From Artemisia argyi (taxonomy: Eukaryota > Streptophyta > Magnoliopsida > Asterales > Asteraceae), in NCBI GenBank assembly GCA_030686995.1, contig CM060694.1, positions 93,463,844 to 93,527,843 on the forward strand: DNA of 64,000 bases, given 5' to 3'. The translations under genes were made by a program, and so were the position numbers. Of the stretch, positions 32,657 to 44,590 are shown in pieces (the stretch's first letter is position 1; every line of letters begins with the position of its first letter). The notes beneath the pieces were generated by a model. It was not told the DNA's origin and did no database searches. It saw only the letters and a list, made by a program, of their open reading frames with translations.

Positions 32657-35111
32657 TATACCCTTACACTTGAGATTTGCTTGTCCTCAAGCATATGCGC
32701 TTTTATTCTACTCAAAATACAAGTTAGGGGTCATTTAACACTAATATAAAAGTAATTACAACAAATAATCGTTCCACTAAATACCAAAGACAAGCACGGA
32801 GGTCATACACTAGCACCTCACAAATAGTGTTTAGATACTCACATCTCTCGGGTGTAATAAAGTATAAATTACAATATGGAAACGGAAGATATCTCTCACT
32901 ACCTGTCATAGCAAAATAGATTACCATAGGCTTGGGAAAGGATCAAACCTCCACCACATGGCGTAAGCACCTAGGATAAACTATCAAAGAGGTCTTTTAA
33001 AGGGTTGTAACGTTAGGTGTAGGGATATGTAATACACGGTTTTGTTGGATATAGGCAGTCTTTACTGGTGGCGAGTTAACAATCTTGGTTAATTACATGT
33101 ACAATATGGCGTTGCTAAGCCAAGACTAGACTCGACTTAAGCTAATAAATGAAAAATAACAAAAACATAAAATAAACATAGAATGAAACGGGATGGTAGT
33201 CCGTATGTTTTTTTCTCTTTTTTATTTTTTATTTTTTTATTTTTTTTTTCTTTTTCTTAATTTTCTTTTTGATTTTTTTTTTTTTTTTTTTTTTTTTTTG
33301 CATACACTTTTACCCTACCATCCAAAATAATACATCATAGGGAATGAACATTTCCCTTACACTTGAATTTTTATATACTTTACAGTAAACTAATCTAATG
33401 ACTCGAATTAAGAAAATCAAAACACTTGGAATACTTTTAAAATTAACGCTCATATGGGGGTAATATATGATGTTCTTCCACATTACTCCATAAAATAAGT
33501 ACTTTACCCATGAGTCCCAATCGTCCCAAAACAATATGTACAATGATATGACTCGACTTAGCAACCATGTAATCAATTAGATAATTAACTTAGGGTTTAA
33601 CAAATAACAATAATGCACTAAAGATGAGTGCATACAAGGAAGGCTAAGGCGATTTTGGTGTACATTTAAGTGGTGTGTAACAAATTCTTCCTTTAAGTAA
33701 GATGCTTAAAGTTAGAAACGAAAAGATAGGCTCGGAGGGGTGTACTAGGGGTTTCGTGTACTAAAAATGAGCACAACGCTAAGGGTGTGTGAAAAATTAA
33801 TTGACTTAACTAGCCAAGTAAAATGACTTAAATGGTCAAGTAATTATGATACGGGTTTAACACAAGGGTGATCCTTATGCCTCTTATCATGTAGTAAATC
33901 CTGCTACACGAATGTAGTCTCACTAGCGGTCTCGGGATGCATCACTAACGCAAGTTCTAGAATCTAAATGCTACCGGTACACTCATAAGCACTAATAGTA
34001 AATGCTTTTCCTATCAAATCTAAAGGCGAACCTCACATATTTGGGTGGAAAATTTTTCTGAATGGTATGGTTATGTGCTAGTCATACAATCTCCTATCCA
34101 TGAGATGCTTGCTATGGCGCTAAAATTACACTAACAAGTATTTCTCATAGTTTTATTACACATCTACTATTAAACAAACAAACTCAAGCGAAAGTGTATC
34201 TGTAAGATATCATCATTTTACCCTCCCCTTACACTTAAGATGAACATTGTCCCCAATGTTCAAGTAAAGAATGTCAAAGTGAATAAGTAAAACAAATGAA
34301 ATCAAATACTCCCCTGATTCGCTCGGTATGGATAATTAGGTGGCCAGGTTAGATCTTCCTCCAATGAAAATGAACAATCAAAGCTTCCCTTCCAGAATAA
34401 TAATCATCTTCTTGTCATACATAACCTGTAAATCCTGAGAAAACAGACAAGGCAACCTCGCATAAAATCGATGGCAATCTACATAAGTTACTAAATTCTA
34501 GAAAACAAAATAAGATATAATGCTTGTACTATGATGTTTGCAGATTTCCTGGAGATTATAAAACTGATAATTCAACAAAAACTTTAAGACTCCGTTAGAA
34601 AAACAAAACTGGTAAAATTTCCAGATTTTTTACACATGACGCCGTCAAGAGTAAACTCATGACGCCATTAGAAGTGACCTGCAGAAATTCTTATGTTAAG
34701 TTTCCGGAAAATTTCTGGAAAAACTTGGTTCTACTTCCTGGAAAATCCTGCAAAACATCATTATGACTCGATACAAGCATTTGACTCTAACAAATACGAA
34801 TATACATGTTCATTTAATTATTGTGGAGAATCATGATCGGCTTGTTTAGTAAAAACACATTTGGGGTTTCCCCTTACACTTATCTTTTGAAAAAATACCT
34901 TTTGGTGAAGTTAAGACTAGGCTAAACAACAAAATAAAGTATTTCCACTATTTAGTTTAGAAACATGATCTACCAACAATAAAAATAAAACATGCATATG
35001 GAAGCAAATAACAAACAAACAAAATAAAATCACACAAAATCATGGGTTGCCTCCCAAGAAGTGCTTTTCTTTATTTACGAGTCTTGTAGCTAGACTCAAG
35101 GTCATGGGTTA
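32657..35111 (-). mobile_element. Element W non-coding interior (no pol)
   Basis: About 2.45 kb between the left LTR and the protease-like ORF with no frame over 90 codons and no RT or integrase motif. It begins with a purine tract on the minus strand (GTGTAAGGGTATA) next to the LTR. It contains a long poly-T region (33211-33299) and one further pair of TGACGCC motifs (34636-34675). Athila elements would have RT, RNase H and integrase here. Confidence 0.65.
33211..33299. repeat. Poly-T low-complexity tract
   Basis: About 90 bp almost entirely T with a few C, A and G, ending in an uninterrupted run of about 30 T. Non-coding; its length is likely to vary between individuals. Confidence 0.9.
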
Positions 35112-35717
35112 CTACGTGACCTCATCGTTGGTTTCACTCTCTAGGTCGTCTTCTAAACCAATTTTGTACTCCGGACCTAGTTGCAAACATTCTTTGTAGA
35201 AACCAAGCATCCTATTCTTCACATACTCTACTCCTCTACGTCTATCCTCATCATTCCTATAATAAGCTGCTTGCTTGTGTTCCTTTTCTATATTAGAGAG
35301 AAGGCGGTATTGCTCAATTTTGTAGGGCATTTGGTAGGCAATCTCATCATTCTCTTCCTTGAATCTAACTATCCCTAAAGTCGGATCATAACTCATCCTA
35401 GTGGTCTCAACAAATGGTTTTCCGAATATTATTTGGCATAAGCAATCATCTATCACCGGACGAGTGTCTTCTACTATCATAAAATCGATCTCATAAGTGA
35501 AATTACCTATAATCACATGCAATCCCTTCACTCTTCCTACAAAATTACTTATCAAATTCTTATTGGGCATCATCCTATAATCAAGTTGTTTCTTCATCAC
35601 CCAATTGTAATAAATCCTAGTCATGATGTTTACCGGAGATCTAGGATCGATATAAGCTTTCCATATGTGCATATGCCCGATGTTGCATGGTATGTTGATG
35701 TTAGAGGGGTCTCCCAT
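35112..35717 (-). CDS. Element W protease-like ORF (201 aa)
   Basis: A continuous frame downstream of gag. It has the retroviral aspartic protease layout: YIDPRSPVNIM where Athila/gypsy elements have LDxGASxN, then NFVGRVKGLHVIIGNFTYEIDFMIVED and QIIFGKPFVETTRMSYD. The flap and FGKPFV segments are clear, but the catalytic Asp-Ser/Thr-Gly is Asp-Pro-Arg, so proteolytic activity is doubtful. The tail (GVEYVKNRMLGFYKECLQLG) continues to the TAA. The ORF is open over its whole length despite the changed site, which suggests it was kept for some other role or changed recently. Confidence 0.6.
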   Translation of the reverse strand: MGDPSNINIPCNIGHMHIWKAYIDPRSPVNIMTRIYYNWVMKKQLDYRMMPNKNLISNFVGRVKGLHVIIGNFTYEIDFMIVEDTRPVIDDCLCQIIFGKPFVETTRMSYDPTLGIVRFKEENDEIAYQMPYKIEQYRLLSNIEKEHKQAAYYRNDEDRRRGVEYVKNRMLGFYKECLQLGPEYKIGLEDDLESETNDEVT

Positions 35718-35777
35718 TTTGATAAGGGGTATGCCAAGGATATATGGTGTCTCGGGGCCATCGAATAAATCCTTATG

Positions 35778-37349
35778 CTATTCCCGTTCTTCTTTGGAGG
35801 GCAACTTATCAAAGTGCTTTTCTATAGTCTCTACCTCCTCTAATTCATCTACCCTATTAACCTCAACTTCCCTACTTTCATCCCTAGTCTCGGTTTCTAC
35901 TCCAACTTCATCCTTGTCACTTTCTTCTATCTCCTTATCTATTGGCTTAATGGTGACAACATTGACAAAGTGGACATGTTTGGATGATGAGGGGTCCTTA
36001 ATTTGGATTCCGTTATTGGCGTCCCTAGTGTCCTTCCTAGGTGTAGTTAACGCTTGGTTGTTGAGGGCTTTCAACAAGTTGTCTATCTTGTTGGTCATCT
36101 CCGTTTGTTGTTGGTTGAATTCGGTTTCAAACCTAGCTATGCGAGCTTCTTGAGATGCCATGAACTTAGACATCAATCCTTTAAGATTGTTGGTACCACC
36201 ATAGTTATTAGAAGGATTGTTGTTGAAAGTACGGTTGGAGGGTGGACCGTTTGGTTGATAACGATTAGGCAGATTGAAAGAATTGGCTTGATTTTGTTTC
36301 CACCTAAGGTTTGGGTGATTTTTCCAAGAGGGGTTGTATGAATCACCGTAAGGGTTTGGCTCGGGTTTGAAAGTGTACCACTTTTCTCCCGCTTCGTCGG
36401 TACGCGAGGATGCGTAGTCCGCAAAAGCTGTTCCGGGGAGTTCCACACAATCACGAGTGTCATGGGGACCACTACATAATTCGCATGAAGAAGTGATTTT
36501 GTTCACTTGGCTTGAAGGCTTAGGAGCTTCGTAAGATTTCATGAGAAACTTGACTTGGTCCTCAAGTTCCATGATCCTATGGTCGGGAGTGCTAGAGTTG
36601 TTCGAAGGCAAAGAAATTGCCTTGACCGTTTTGTTCAAGTCACGGGGGTCATTCCAACTTTCGTTGTCATAGAGAGCAAGATCTTCTATGAGTTCCCATG
36701 ATTGTTCCGCAGTTAGATCACGTAGCTTACCACCGGCCAATTGGTCAATGGCTCGCCTTATGGAGAGATCGATATGGTCATAAAAGATTTGGACTTTGAG
36801 CCAAAGATCTATGCCATGACGAGGGACTTTTTGGAGTAAGTCCTTGAAACGAGTCCATGCTTCATAAAGAGTTTCATTTTGACGTTGTTGGAACATCAAG
36901 GTGTCATTTCTAAGCTTAGTAGTTCTCCCCGGTGGGAAAAATTGAGCATGGAAATGAGTGGTGAGATCATCCCATGTGGTGATGGATCCCGCGGGTAAAC
37001 GCTCAAGCCATTGACTAGCTTGATCACGTAGAGAGGATTGGAATAGGCGTAATCAGGTTGTCTCTCTAGTTGCAACATCTAGGTCTATGGAATCTACGAT
37101 TTTAAGGAAGTCCTAGAGATGTTGATTTGGATCTTCGGAACGAAGTCCATGGAATGCGCATCCGCGTTGCACCAACCGGATGGTGTCGGATCGCAAGGGG
37201 GTCACATTGGCTCCGGTGAGGTCAATAGTATTTCGATAGCCTTGGTGGCTAGGTCGGGAATACTCTCCTAAGGTTCGGGGCCTAAGAGGTTCTAGTGGTG
37301 GGTTTTGTTGTGGTGGGATGATGGGTTCAAAGATGTTCCCATCGTCCAT
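35778..37349 (-). pseudogene. gag: Element W gag (Athila-type), frameshifted near the N-terminus
   Basis: ATG 37349 starts DDGNIFEPIIPPQQ, and the frame meets a TAG at 37113 after SEDPNQHL. The next segment (37078-36896) is in disturbed frames. The main frame 36899-35778 (373 codons) has the retrotransposon gag domain (LYEAWTRFKDLLQKVPRHG; LWLKVQIFYDHIDLSIRRAIDQ), a zinc-knuckle-like CELCSGPHDTRDC, and an Asn/Pro-rich region with SWKNHPNLRWKQNQ. A coiled coil and an acidic tail follow. This is the Athila-type gag seen in many Asteraceae repeats. It ends about 60 bp before the protease-like ORF. Confidence 0.8.
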
Positions 37350-37496
37350 GATGTCGGGTGGTGAAAAGTTACGAACAAAAACACGAAGAATTAAGATAGA
37401 CTAAAGAGAACCTAAAAATAAAAAATAAAATCTTACTAGAAAGGAATCTAGCAAGTAGACCTAATAAAAAGAGATTCTAACCTAGACAATAACTAT

Positions 37497-37515
37497 TCCC
37501 CGGGCTGCGGCGCCA
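37497..37515 (-). other. Primer binding site of element W (tRNA-Asp type)
   Basis: The minus strand reads TGGCGCCGCAGCCCGGGGA, close to the tRNA-Asp primer site typical of Athila elements (TGGCGCCGTTGCCGGGG). Six bases separate it from the LTR. Confidence 0.8.
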
Positions 37516-37521
37516 AAAACT

Positions 37522-38887
37522 TGGTGCGTAGGGATCGCACCAGGCTTTACCTCTCAAGGGATCTCGAGAAGCTTACAACCCCCACCAGGCAGTGTACCTG
37601 ATCGATGTAGGAATAGTGTCGCTAGGATTAGAAAACCTAAAGACTAGGTCTAGAGATGAGGGATGATTCTTTTTGTATTTTTATATTTTTTTGAAAGCAA
37701 ATTAAAATCTCGGGTTTGAAGGATTTGGGCGGAATTAGTTGCTAGTCAACTAACCCAATACTAAGATGCAATCAAAATAAAATACTAAAAATGAAAATAA
37801 ACTTAAGTTATACTAAAGTTGTGAGCAATATGTAGGAGAAATGTGTTTACTTAGATTTCACAACTCCCTAGATATCTTTTACACGTTAATTACTTGTTAT
37901 AGTTGCGTGGATGATGGATTGTATTCCTTAATACCATTCATGGGGTGGCGTACTTACTTCCCCAATCCTATGAGTGCCTACTTTACTCCTATGTCGAGCC
38001 TGCTAGAAGCTCCTAACATGGGATCATTAGAATTTACTCATGCATTAAATACAACCAATAAAACCTAGTACACATCGGTTCATGTTTCCTAAGACGTTCA
38101 AGCATGTTACACAATGGAGATCTTCCAGTTTTCTTAAGCCTAACATTGAAATCATTCATCCAATACAACCATAAACAAGTAATCAACACATAATTAACAT
38201 CTAGGTTTCATTAGATCTAAGCAAACACATGATAAATCTAGCCTAGCATGTTGAAATCAAGACAAGCACAAGATATAGACAACCAACACATAGACATATT
38301 GATTGAATTAAGAGAAGACTTATCTCAATAGTACATGAAAGGATTCAAAGGTTGAAAACCCTTGAAAAAGCTGTAAAATACGTACAAGGTTCGGCCCTAG
38401 GGTTTCTCCACACAAGTTCCTCTTAATAAATGAAAATTAGAAAACTATATATAGATTTTAGAAGGTGACGGCGTCAAGAACAAATGTCTGACGCTGTCAT
38501 CTCGCCGCCAAATAGTTCCTCGGACTGCCTAGATCTGGATCTGACGCCGTCATGTAGTCCCCTTATGCAGGCCGTCACATAATTAACTCTTGACGCCCTT
38601 CTTGTGACGCCGTCAGGTTTGTACTGGGTCGTCACCAAATTAACTCTTGACGCCGTCAAGAATCTCCTCTTGACGCCGTCATACACTGTTCTCAGCATGG
38701 AAAATTAAGTCTTTGGCGTTTTCTTCACTTTTATGCTCCAAAAACGTCCGAATTGCTTCCTTTTCCAGATTTCAATCCCAAAGTACCTAAAATCACAAAA
38801 GGAACGATTTAGGGTAATATTTGATCAAATAAATTCAATTCCGGGCTTAAATGACCCCCTAAAAGTGGTTCATTTTTCGCCTCATCA
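37522..38887 (-). repeat. 5' LTR of element W
   Basis: 1366 bp matching the left LTR apart from the 39-bp difference and scattered substitutions. It has the same TGACG motif cluster at about 38466-38685. The right end GCCTCATCA meets AAAAT, then element Z sequence. Confidence 0.8.
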
Positions 38888-41800
38888 AAAATGTAGTAGA
38901 CATCACACGTAAATCTGGTAACTCAAAATGGTAATTATTCAAACATAATGGCTGTTGATCAAATCACATATCAACACCCGTAATAAAAGAAAGGACTCTG
39001 AACGTACGCTTCAGTGCGTCAATCCTTCAGAAAAGAAGAGAAATCTTCTTATTATTATGAGAAAAATCGATACAAGATTTTACAAAAAGTTTTTTTTTTC
39101 TAAATACCTTTTTATCAAATTTTTTGCTCATGATAATCAAATCTTGAGAATAACTCAAGTAAGAATAAAACTTTCAAAAACAATGCTTCACCTCATCAAT
39201 AGATCAAAAACACTTTAAAATATTAAGCTATTTTTAGGGGGAGAAATTTAGAAGTTTGTTTTTGAAATCATGAATAAATCGCAATCATGTGTTGCTAAAA
39301 CGTTGTTAAATGAAAAAATGATAAAAAGTTGTTGAAAATGTTGGAATAATACCGTCACTTTGAGAGGGAGTGATAGATTTTAATTTTAAAAGTAAAAACA
39401 ATTGTGATATAATACAAACGTTTAATTATTTGAACCAAAATGTTTTCAAAAACTTGTTAAAGTTTTAAAATAAAAAGTCAAAAGTGTTAGTGTAAAAAGG
39501 GCTAATGTCAAGGGAGAGTTTTGTAAAATACTCATAAATGATTTGAACCCTCCCCTAGTCCAAAAACCCTCGTAGACCTGACTTCAAATTACAATGGGTC
39601 AAAATGAAAAAACACGGGTCAACCTACCTCACATATGTGATGCGAGAAAACACACACACACTTTTCACAAATCAATCGCATCCTCTCTCTCCTAAGAAAA
39701 AACCATTTCACTCGCATTTTCTCGCATTCTCTGATTTTCTTGCCTATTAATATCGTTTCGTGCAAAAAGTAAGCTTTCAAATCAGTTCATATTAATGTTT
39801 TACATATATGACTTGCTAATCTTGCCTTAATTTTAACTAATTCATGCTTAATTGAAGCGTTAGGGTTAAGATATCGAGTCCACTTATGTTCACTATTGAG
39901 TTTGCAATTGTGGTGTGTTAGTGTCAAAATATTGTCGTTAGATGACTGAGATAGACCCGTTAGATCATAACTTTGAAAGAAAATGGGTTTTTAAACGGCT
40001 TGATTTGGTTAAAATAGGTGTATTTTGGGAAGAAGATGAACAGTTCTGTATGCGACGTCGTATTAGATGCTATCCGAGACTTTAGGAAAGAGATAAAAGT
40101 GCATTTAATAATATTTGAATATTCCGAGAGTTTTAACTGCGATGAAAATTTTCCTCGCATCGCAGTTGAATACTCCGCGATACGAGATTTTCTTAATGTC
40201 CCGCGATGGCTTGCCATCACAGATCCTAATACGAATGTTTTGGTTCTGAAACTTTATGTGATGGCTTGTCAAAATATTGTCGTTAGATGACTGAGATAGA
40301 CCCGTTAGATCATAACTTTGAAAGAAAATGGGTTTTTAAATGGCTTGATATGGTTAAAATAGGTGTATTTTGGGAAGAAGATGAACAGTTCTTGATGCGA
40401 CGTCGTATTATATGCTATCCGAGACTTTAGGAAAGGGGAAAAAAGTGCATTTAATAATATTTGAAAATTCCGAGAGTTTTAACTGCGATGAAAATTTTCC
40501 TCGCATAGCAGTTGAATACTCCGCGATACGAGATTTTCTTAATGTCCCGTGATGGCTTGCCATCACAGATCCTAATACGAATGTTTTGGTTATGAAACTT
40601 TATGTGATGGCTTGTCAAAATATTGTCATTAGATGACTGAGATAGACCCGTTAGATCATAACTTTGAAAGAAAATGGGTTTTTAAACGGCTTGATTTGGT
40701 TAAAATAAGTGTATTTTGGGAAGAAGATGAACAGTTCTTGATGCAACGTCGTATTAGATGCTATCCGAGACTTTAGGAAAGAGGCAAAAAGTGCATTTAA
40801 TAATATTTGAATATTCCGAGAGTTTTAACTGCAATGAAAATTTTCCTCACATCGCAGTTGAATACTCCACGATACGAGATTTTCTTAATGTCCCGCGATG
40901 GCTTGCCATCACAGATCCTAATACGAATGTTTTGGTTCTGAAACTTTATGTGATGGTTTACTATCACACTTAGTTTGTACCGCGATACTTGTTACACCTT
41001 CAATGCGAACATTGACTTTCATTGACCATTTGCCCGCGATAGCAAATCCGTGATACTTGATATTGCGAAGCTTTTTCACCCACTATACCTAAATGTTACT
41101 CTGTCCAAATTTTTTAAAATCTTTGTAAAATTTTTATAAATCTTGTATTTATATAAATTTTTTCAAACATTTTAATAAATTTTGACTAAGTAACAAGCAT
41201 TGATCAACCATTCTTTCTTAAATAAAGTCAAAATTTGTTCTTAGTGAATAAAATAAAAGCCAAGTTGTTTTGAAAAAATTACACAAGTAGTTATCTCAAT
41301 TTGTTTTCATCAAATATAACTTTTTCTCATTAAAAGATGAAACGAAAATCTTTGAGACATAAAATATTGCATATGCTTAGTTTTCTTAAGTAAATTAGAC
41401 TAGGATTGTATCACTATTATTGCCTTAACACAATACGTGATGCATATGTTTAATTACTAGAATTAGACTTTCCTATGATTGCAATCTTTTATGAATACTT
41501 TGTGTACATGACTGATTTGACCGATATGTTTACAAATGTTAGTGATTGCCAATGCTATGAATTTAATTTTTAAACCCAATTCATGCAATCACTTAATTAA
41601 ATTTTTAACTCATACTTGTTTTGATATAAATGGTTTTGAGACGACTCGATACTAATTAAACTAAGGATATCTCATCTTCAAGGTAGTTATTAGGGCTAGT
41701 TATCACCTAAAAACTGATAATGCATCCCTTTAGCTACACAACGTAACAGAGTATCCAAGGTCTAGATATGTATTGAGAAATCTCACACTTATGCAACAAA

Positions 41801-42429
41801 AGCTCTTTTAAGACGTATTACAATTGACTTCACTTAAGACTTCTCATCTTCAAGATGGTTACTAGGACTAGTTATCACCTAAAAGCTGATAATGGAATCC
41901 TTTAACTAGCCCACGTAACAGAGAGTCTAAAGTATTGTCATTTGTTAAGAAATCTTACGCTCATGCTACAAAATTTTCTCTGAAAGTTTGACTACCAAAA
42001 TCAAGTTCTCTAGTTTGACTACCAAAATCAAGTTCTCTAGTTTAACTAGAAAACTTATGATTGAATACAAATTGATACTTTTTCCCAAAGCTTCAAAAGG
42101 GTTAGGTAAACTTATTTTCTAAAGCATGAGCATTATAAAACAACGTTTAATCTATACCTTAAACAATTTTTGAAAAAAGTATCACAAATCAACAAATTTT
42201 TTGGTGAGGAAAATAAAAACATAAAGAGAGAATAAAATCGCATGTGAAAAGAAATGAGCATGCGCTTATGATATAAAAGCAAGAAAGCATAAGAAAAGAA
42301 AATGAAAAAGAAATATGCTCGAAAAAGAAATGCCAGAGCATATAAAAACAGACAGAGTGAAAAATAAATATTGTGAACTTTATCAAGATACTTACATCTT
42401 ACATGTCATTTCAGAATCATTCTACTACA
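38888..42429 (+). mobile_element. Element Z spacer between pol and env-like gene
   Basis: About 3.5 kb of AT-rich DNA with no credible gene. It holds a three-copy 346-bp tandem repeat (39922-40955), an imperfect two-copy repeat of about 170 bp (41664-41990; shared CATCTTCAAGRTGGTTA then CTAGTTATCACCTAAAA) and a 28-bp duplication (41993-42048). Repeat-rich spacers in this place also occur in S1, so they seem to be part of the element design. Confidence 0.55.
39922..40955. repeat. Three tandem copies of a 346-bp repeat
   Basis: Copies start at 39922, 40267 and 40613 (TGTCAAAATATTGTC), with periods of 345 and 346, and are about 95 percent alike by eye. Each has a stem-loop: AACTGCGATG ... CATCGCAGTT (40135-40167 in copy 1) with a 13-base loop, and a second inverted repeat GATGGCTTGCCATC. 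In copies 2 and 3 single changes weaken the first stem. ORFs inside are incidental. Confidence 0.85.
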
Positions 42430-42827
42430 ATGGCTCAAGAACAACAACAACCACAAGAAGTTCCAGAAACCCAAAATGAACCACAACAACAACTCACCTC
42501 TGCACAAATCCTTCCCTCCACTAAATACGTCAGACTTAGTAATAGTAATCATCTGTTCAACCCACATCAATTCAAGTGTGATCACCCGATCATTGTTGAA
42601 ATACTAAAAAATCGCCCAATATTTCCTGCTCTCAACAACACAGCCATTGAAATTCCCTAAATATACATACAACAATTCTCGAACACAATTCATGTTGTTA
42701 AAAACTCAAAATCTGTAATGCCAGAAGTCATAGTTGACAAATACACAACAAAGCTTACAAGTGACTCACTCAGAATTGCACTGGACTTACCGGCAGCAAC
42801 ATCCAACAACAGACATGGGTTTGAAGT
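42430..42827 (+). pseudogene. Element Z env-like gene, first part
   Basis: From ATG 42430 (MAQEQQQPQEVPETQNEPQQ) a Gln/Pro-rich start leads to VRLSNSNHLFNPHQFKCDHP and IIVEILKNRPIFPAL. A TAA at 42658 interrupts, and the frame continues IYIQQFSNTIHVVKN to HGFE at the insertion of element V. The order, position after pol and helical content resemble the extra env-like ORF of Asteraceae Sirevirus elements. The second part is at 46067-46681. Confidence 0.55.
42823..42827. repeat. Left target-site duplication of element V (GAAGT)
   Basis: GAAGT occurs at 42823-42827 and again at 46067-46071, immediately outside the V LTRs. The env-like reading frame continues across the two copies in the same phase once V is ignored. 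Confidence 0.9.
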
Positions 42828-43322
42828 TGTTAAGATCGTTTATAGCTCAAGGTTGGTTAGACCTCATCTAGGGATTACACAATAATAAAGATAAAGAACA
42901 TGTACGCAGCGGAATAAACAAAACATCTTTATTATAGCTACAAGGTTTCTTCGTCATCATCTCTACTCTAACAAACACCACAGCCCCAATGCTACGTGAT
43001 CAAGTGTAGTACGGTTACATCCTAACAGGAATCATGAGATCCTTGGGGCTTATACAAAACACAAACACTAGGCGTCTAACATAAAACCTACGCCTAGGTT
43101 TACACACACACTTTTCTATATTTTACATTATGAAAGACATGAATAAAACCTGTACCCTATGTCTCTTTATATAATAGAGACATTGGGGTTTACAAAGAAT
43201 ATTCCTACTATAATAAAATATTTTCTGTAATCTTTTTTTGTATATGAAGTTTCATTCTTTGTCATCTTAAGTCCTTCATCTTTCATATTTTGTCAATATC
43301 AACTCAACTATAAATCCCAACA
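42828..43322 (-). repeat. 3' LTR of element V
   Basis: 495 bp, plus-strand ends TGTTAAGATCG and AAATCCCAACA, matching 45573-46066. The minus-strand start TGTTGGGATTTATAG directly follows the PPT. Confidence 0.85.
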
Positions 43323-44512
43323 ATCTTCCCCTAGTTGATATGACAAAACCAAGTGTATGAAAGACGTCGTCTTCCCGTTAAACCATGCATATCATCAAGG
43401 ATCTTCAAGCTGCAATATTCAAAATATTCTTCCCCTTTTTGTCATTATCAATTAGGGGACAAATGTAAGCAACCTTAATCTTGATAACCATGAATCAATA
43501 TTACACGCCCAATCCATCTTCCAATGTTTCAAAGTCGCCCACCATTAAGTTTTCCGCATCTAAAAATATACTTGAAACAATAGAAATCAAAACTAGCAGT
43601 AGTAATAACAACTAGCAGTTGTAAAAACCTTCACCCCGATGTAGCATATAAATGGTTAAACATTAAGCTTCCCCTGAAACCCATATATTAACCATTTGAA
43701 GAATGTAGGCTATATGTAATGATTACTGATGAAGAAAACTAAGTATTACTAACTTGATGCTGAAGTAGAATAACCCAAACTTATGTCTTAAAAATAACTT
43801 TGAACGTACACCCAAAACGATGTATAAGGAGACCGCAATCCCTTGACAATAAACATTGAGCACAATCCTTCAAGTGTTTGTCAATTCGTAGTTGTAATAA
43901 GAACACAATCTCAAAAAAATCCACTTCAACGACAAATAGGTGATAAAAACTTTTCTTCGTAATCAATTTAGCAATAAGAATGAGCCATTGTAATCTGTTA
44001 AGAACTAAACATCTTCTGTTAAGAACCAATAAACCAAATCCAAACAGTGTGTGTCATCCAGTAACTTTCAAACTCATCCAAGAACCAAAACAAGTAACAT
44101 TCGAAATCCTTCCCCTGAATTCGAACATCAAATAAAATCAACTATTGTGTGTGTCGACAACCATGCCTCGGACCATGAATCAAAAATAATACAAACTTGC
44201 TCATTCTTACCACTTATTCTTTGAAACATATCAAGATTATCATAACACATAAAGCATAGGTTACCGACAACAGTAGCATGCTTCACCTTTGCCCATAATT
44301 TTGCCATGTAACCATAATAATCATTCCATTATACCACTTGAAACAACTGATCGACATTGTCCTTACCAACTGTCAAAACATATCAAATTCCTTGTTGTAC
44401 CAGTACTCTTACACACAGAAGAAACCAACTTCGTACCATTAACCGAACAGCAACGAGCAGCTTAAACTATATATCGAGCGACACTAATCGTGTGCAGTAG
44501 TAGTAACATATG

Positions 44513-44590
44513 TGAGCAGTGGAAACAAATTATATGAGCAGTGGAAACATTTAACATTAGCAGTGGAAACGAAGAGCGAGCAGTGGTAAT
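44513..44590. repeat. Short spaced repeat GAGCAGTGGAAAC in element V
   Basis: Four copies of (G)AGCAGTGGAAAC/GTAA are spaced about 22-28 bp apart. Non-coding, of unknown role. Confidence 0.6.

Larger units (their letters stand above)
31252..38887 (-). mobile_element. Element W, minus-strand Athila-like gag-protease retrotransposon
   Basis: Two LTRs (31252-32656 and 37522-38887), a tRNA-Asp type primer site beside the right LTR, and a purine-rich tract beside the left LTR define a 7.6 kb minus-strand element. Flanks AAACT (31247-31251) and AAAAT (38888-38892) differ at one base and fit an old 5-bp duplication. Only gag and a protease-like ORF are present; about 2.5 kb of non-coding DNA follows and there is no RT, RNase H or integrase. 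It looks like a non-autonomous Athila derivative that would depend on a partner. Confidence 0.8.
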
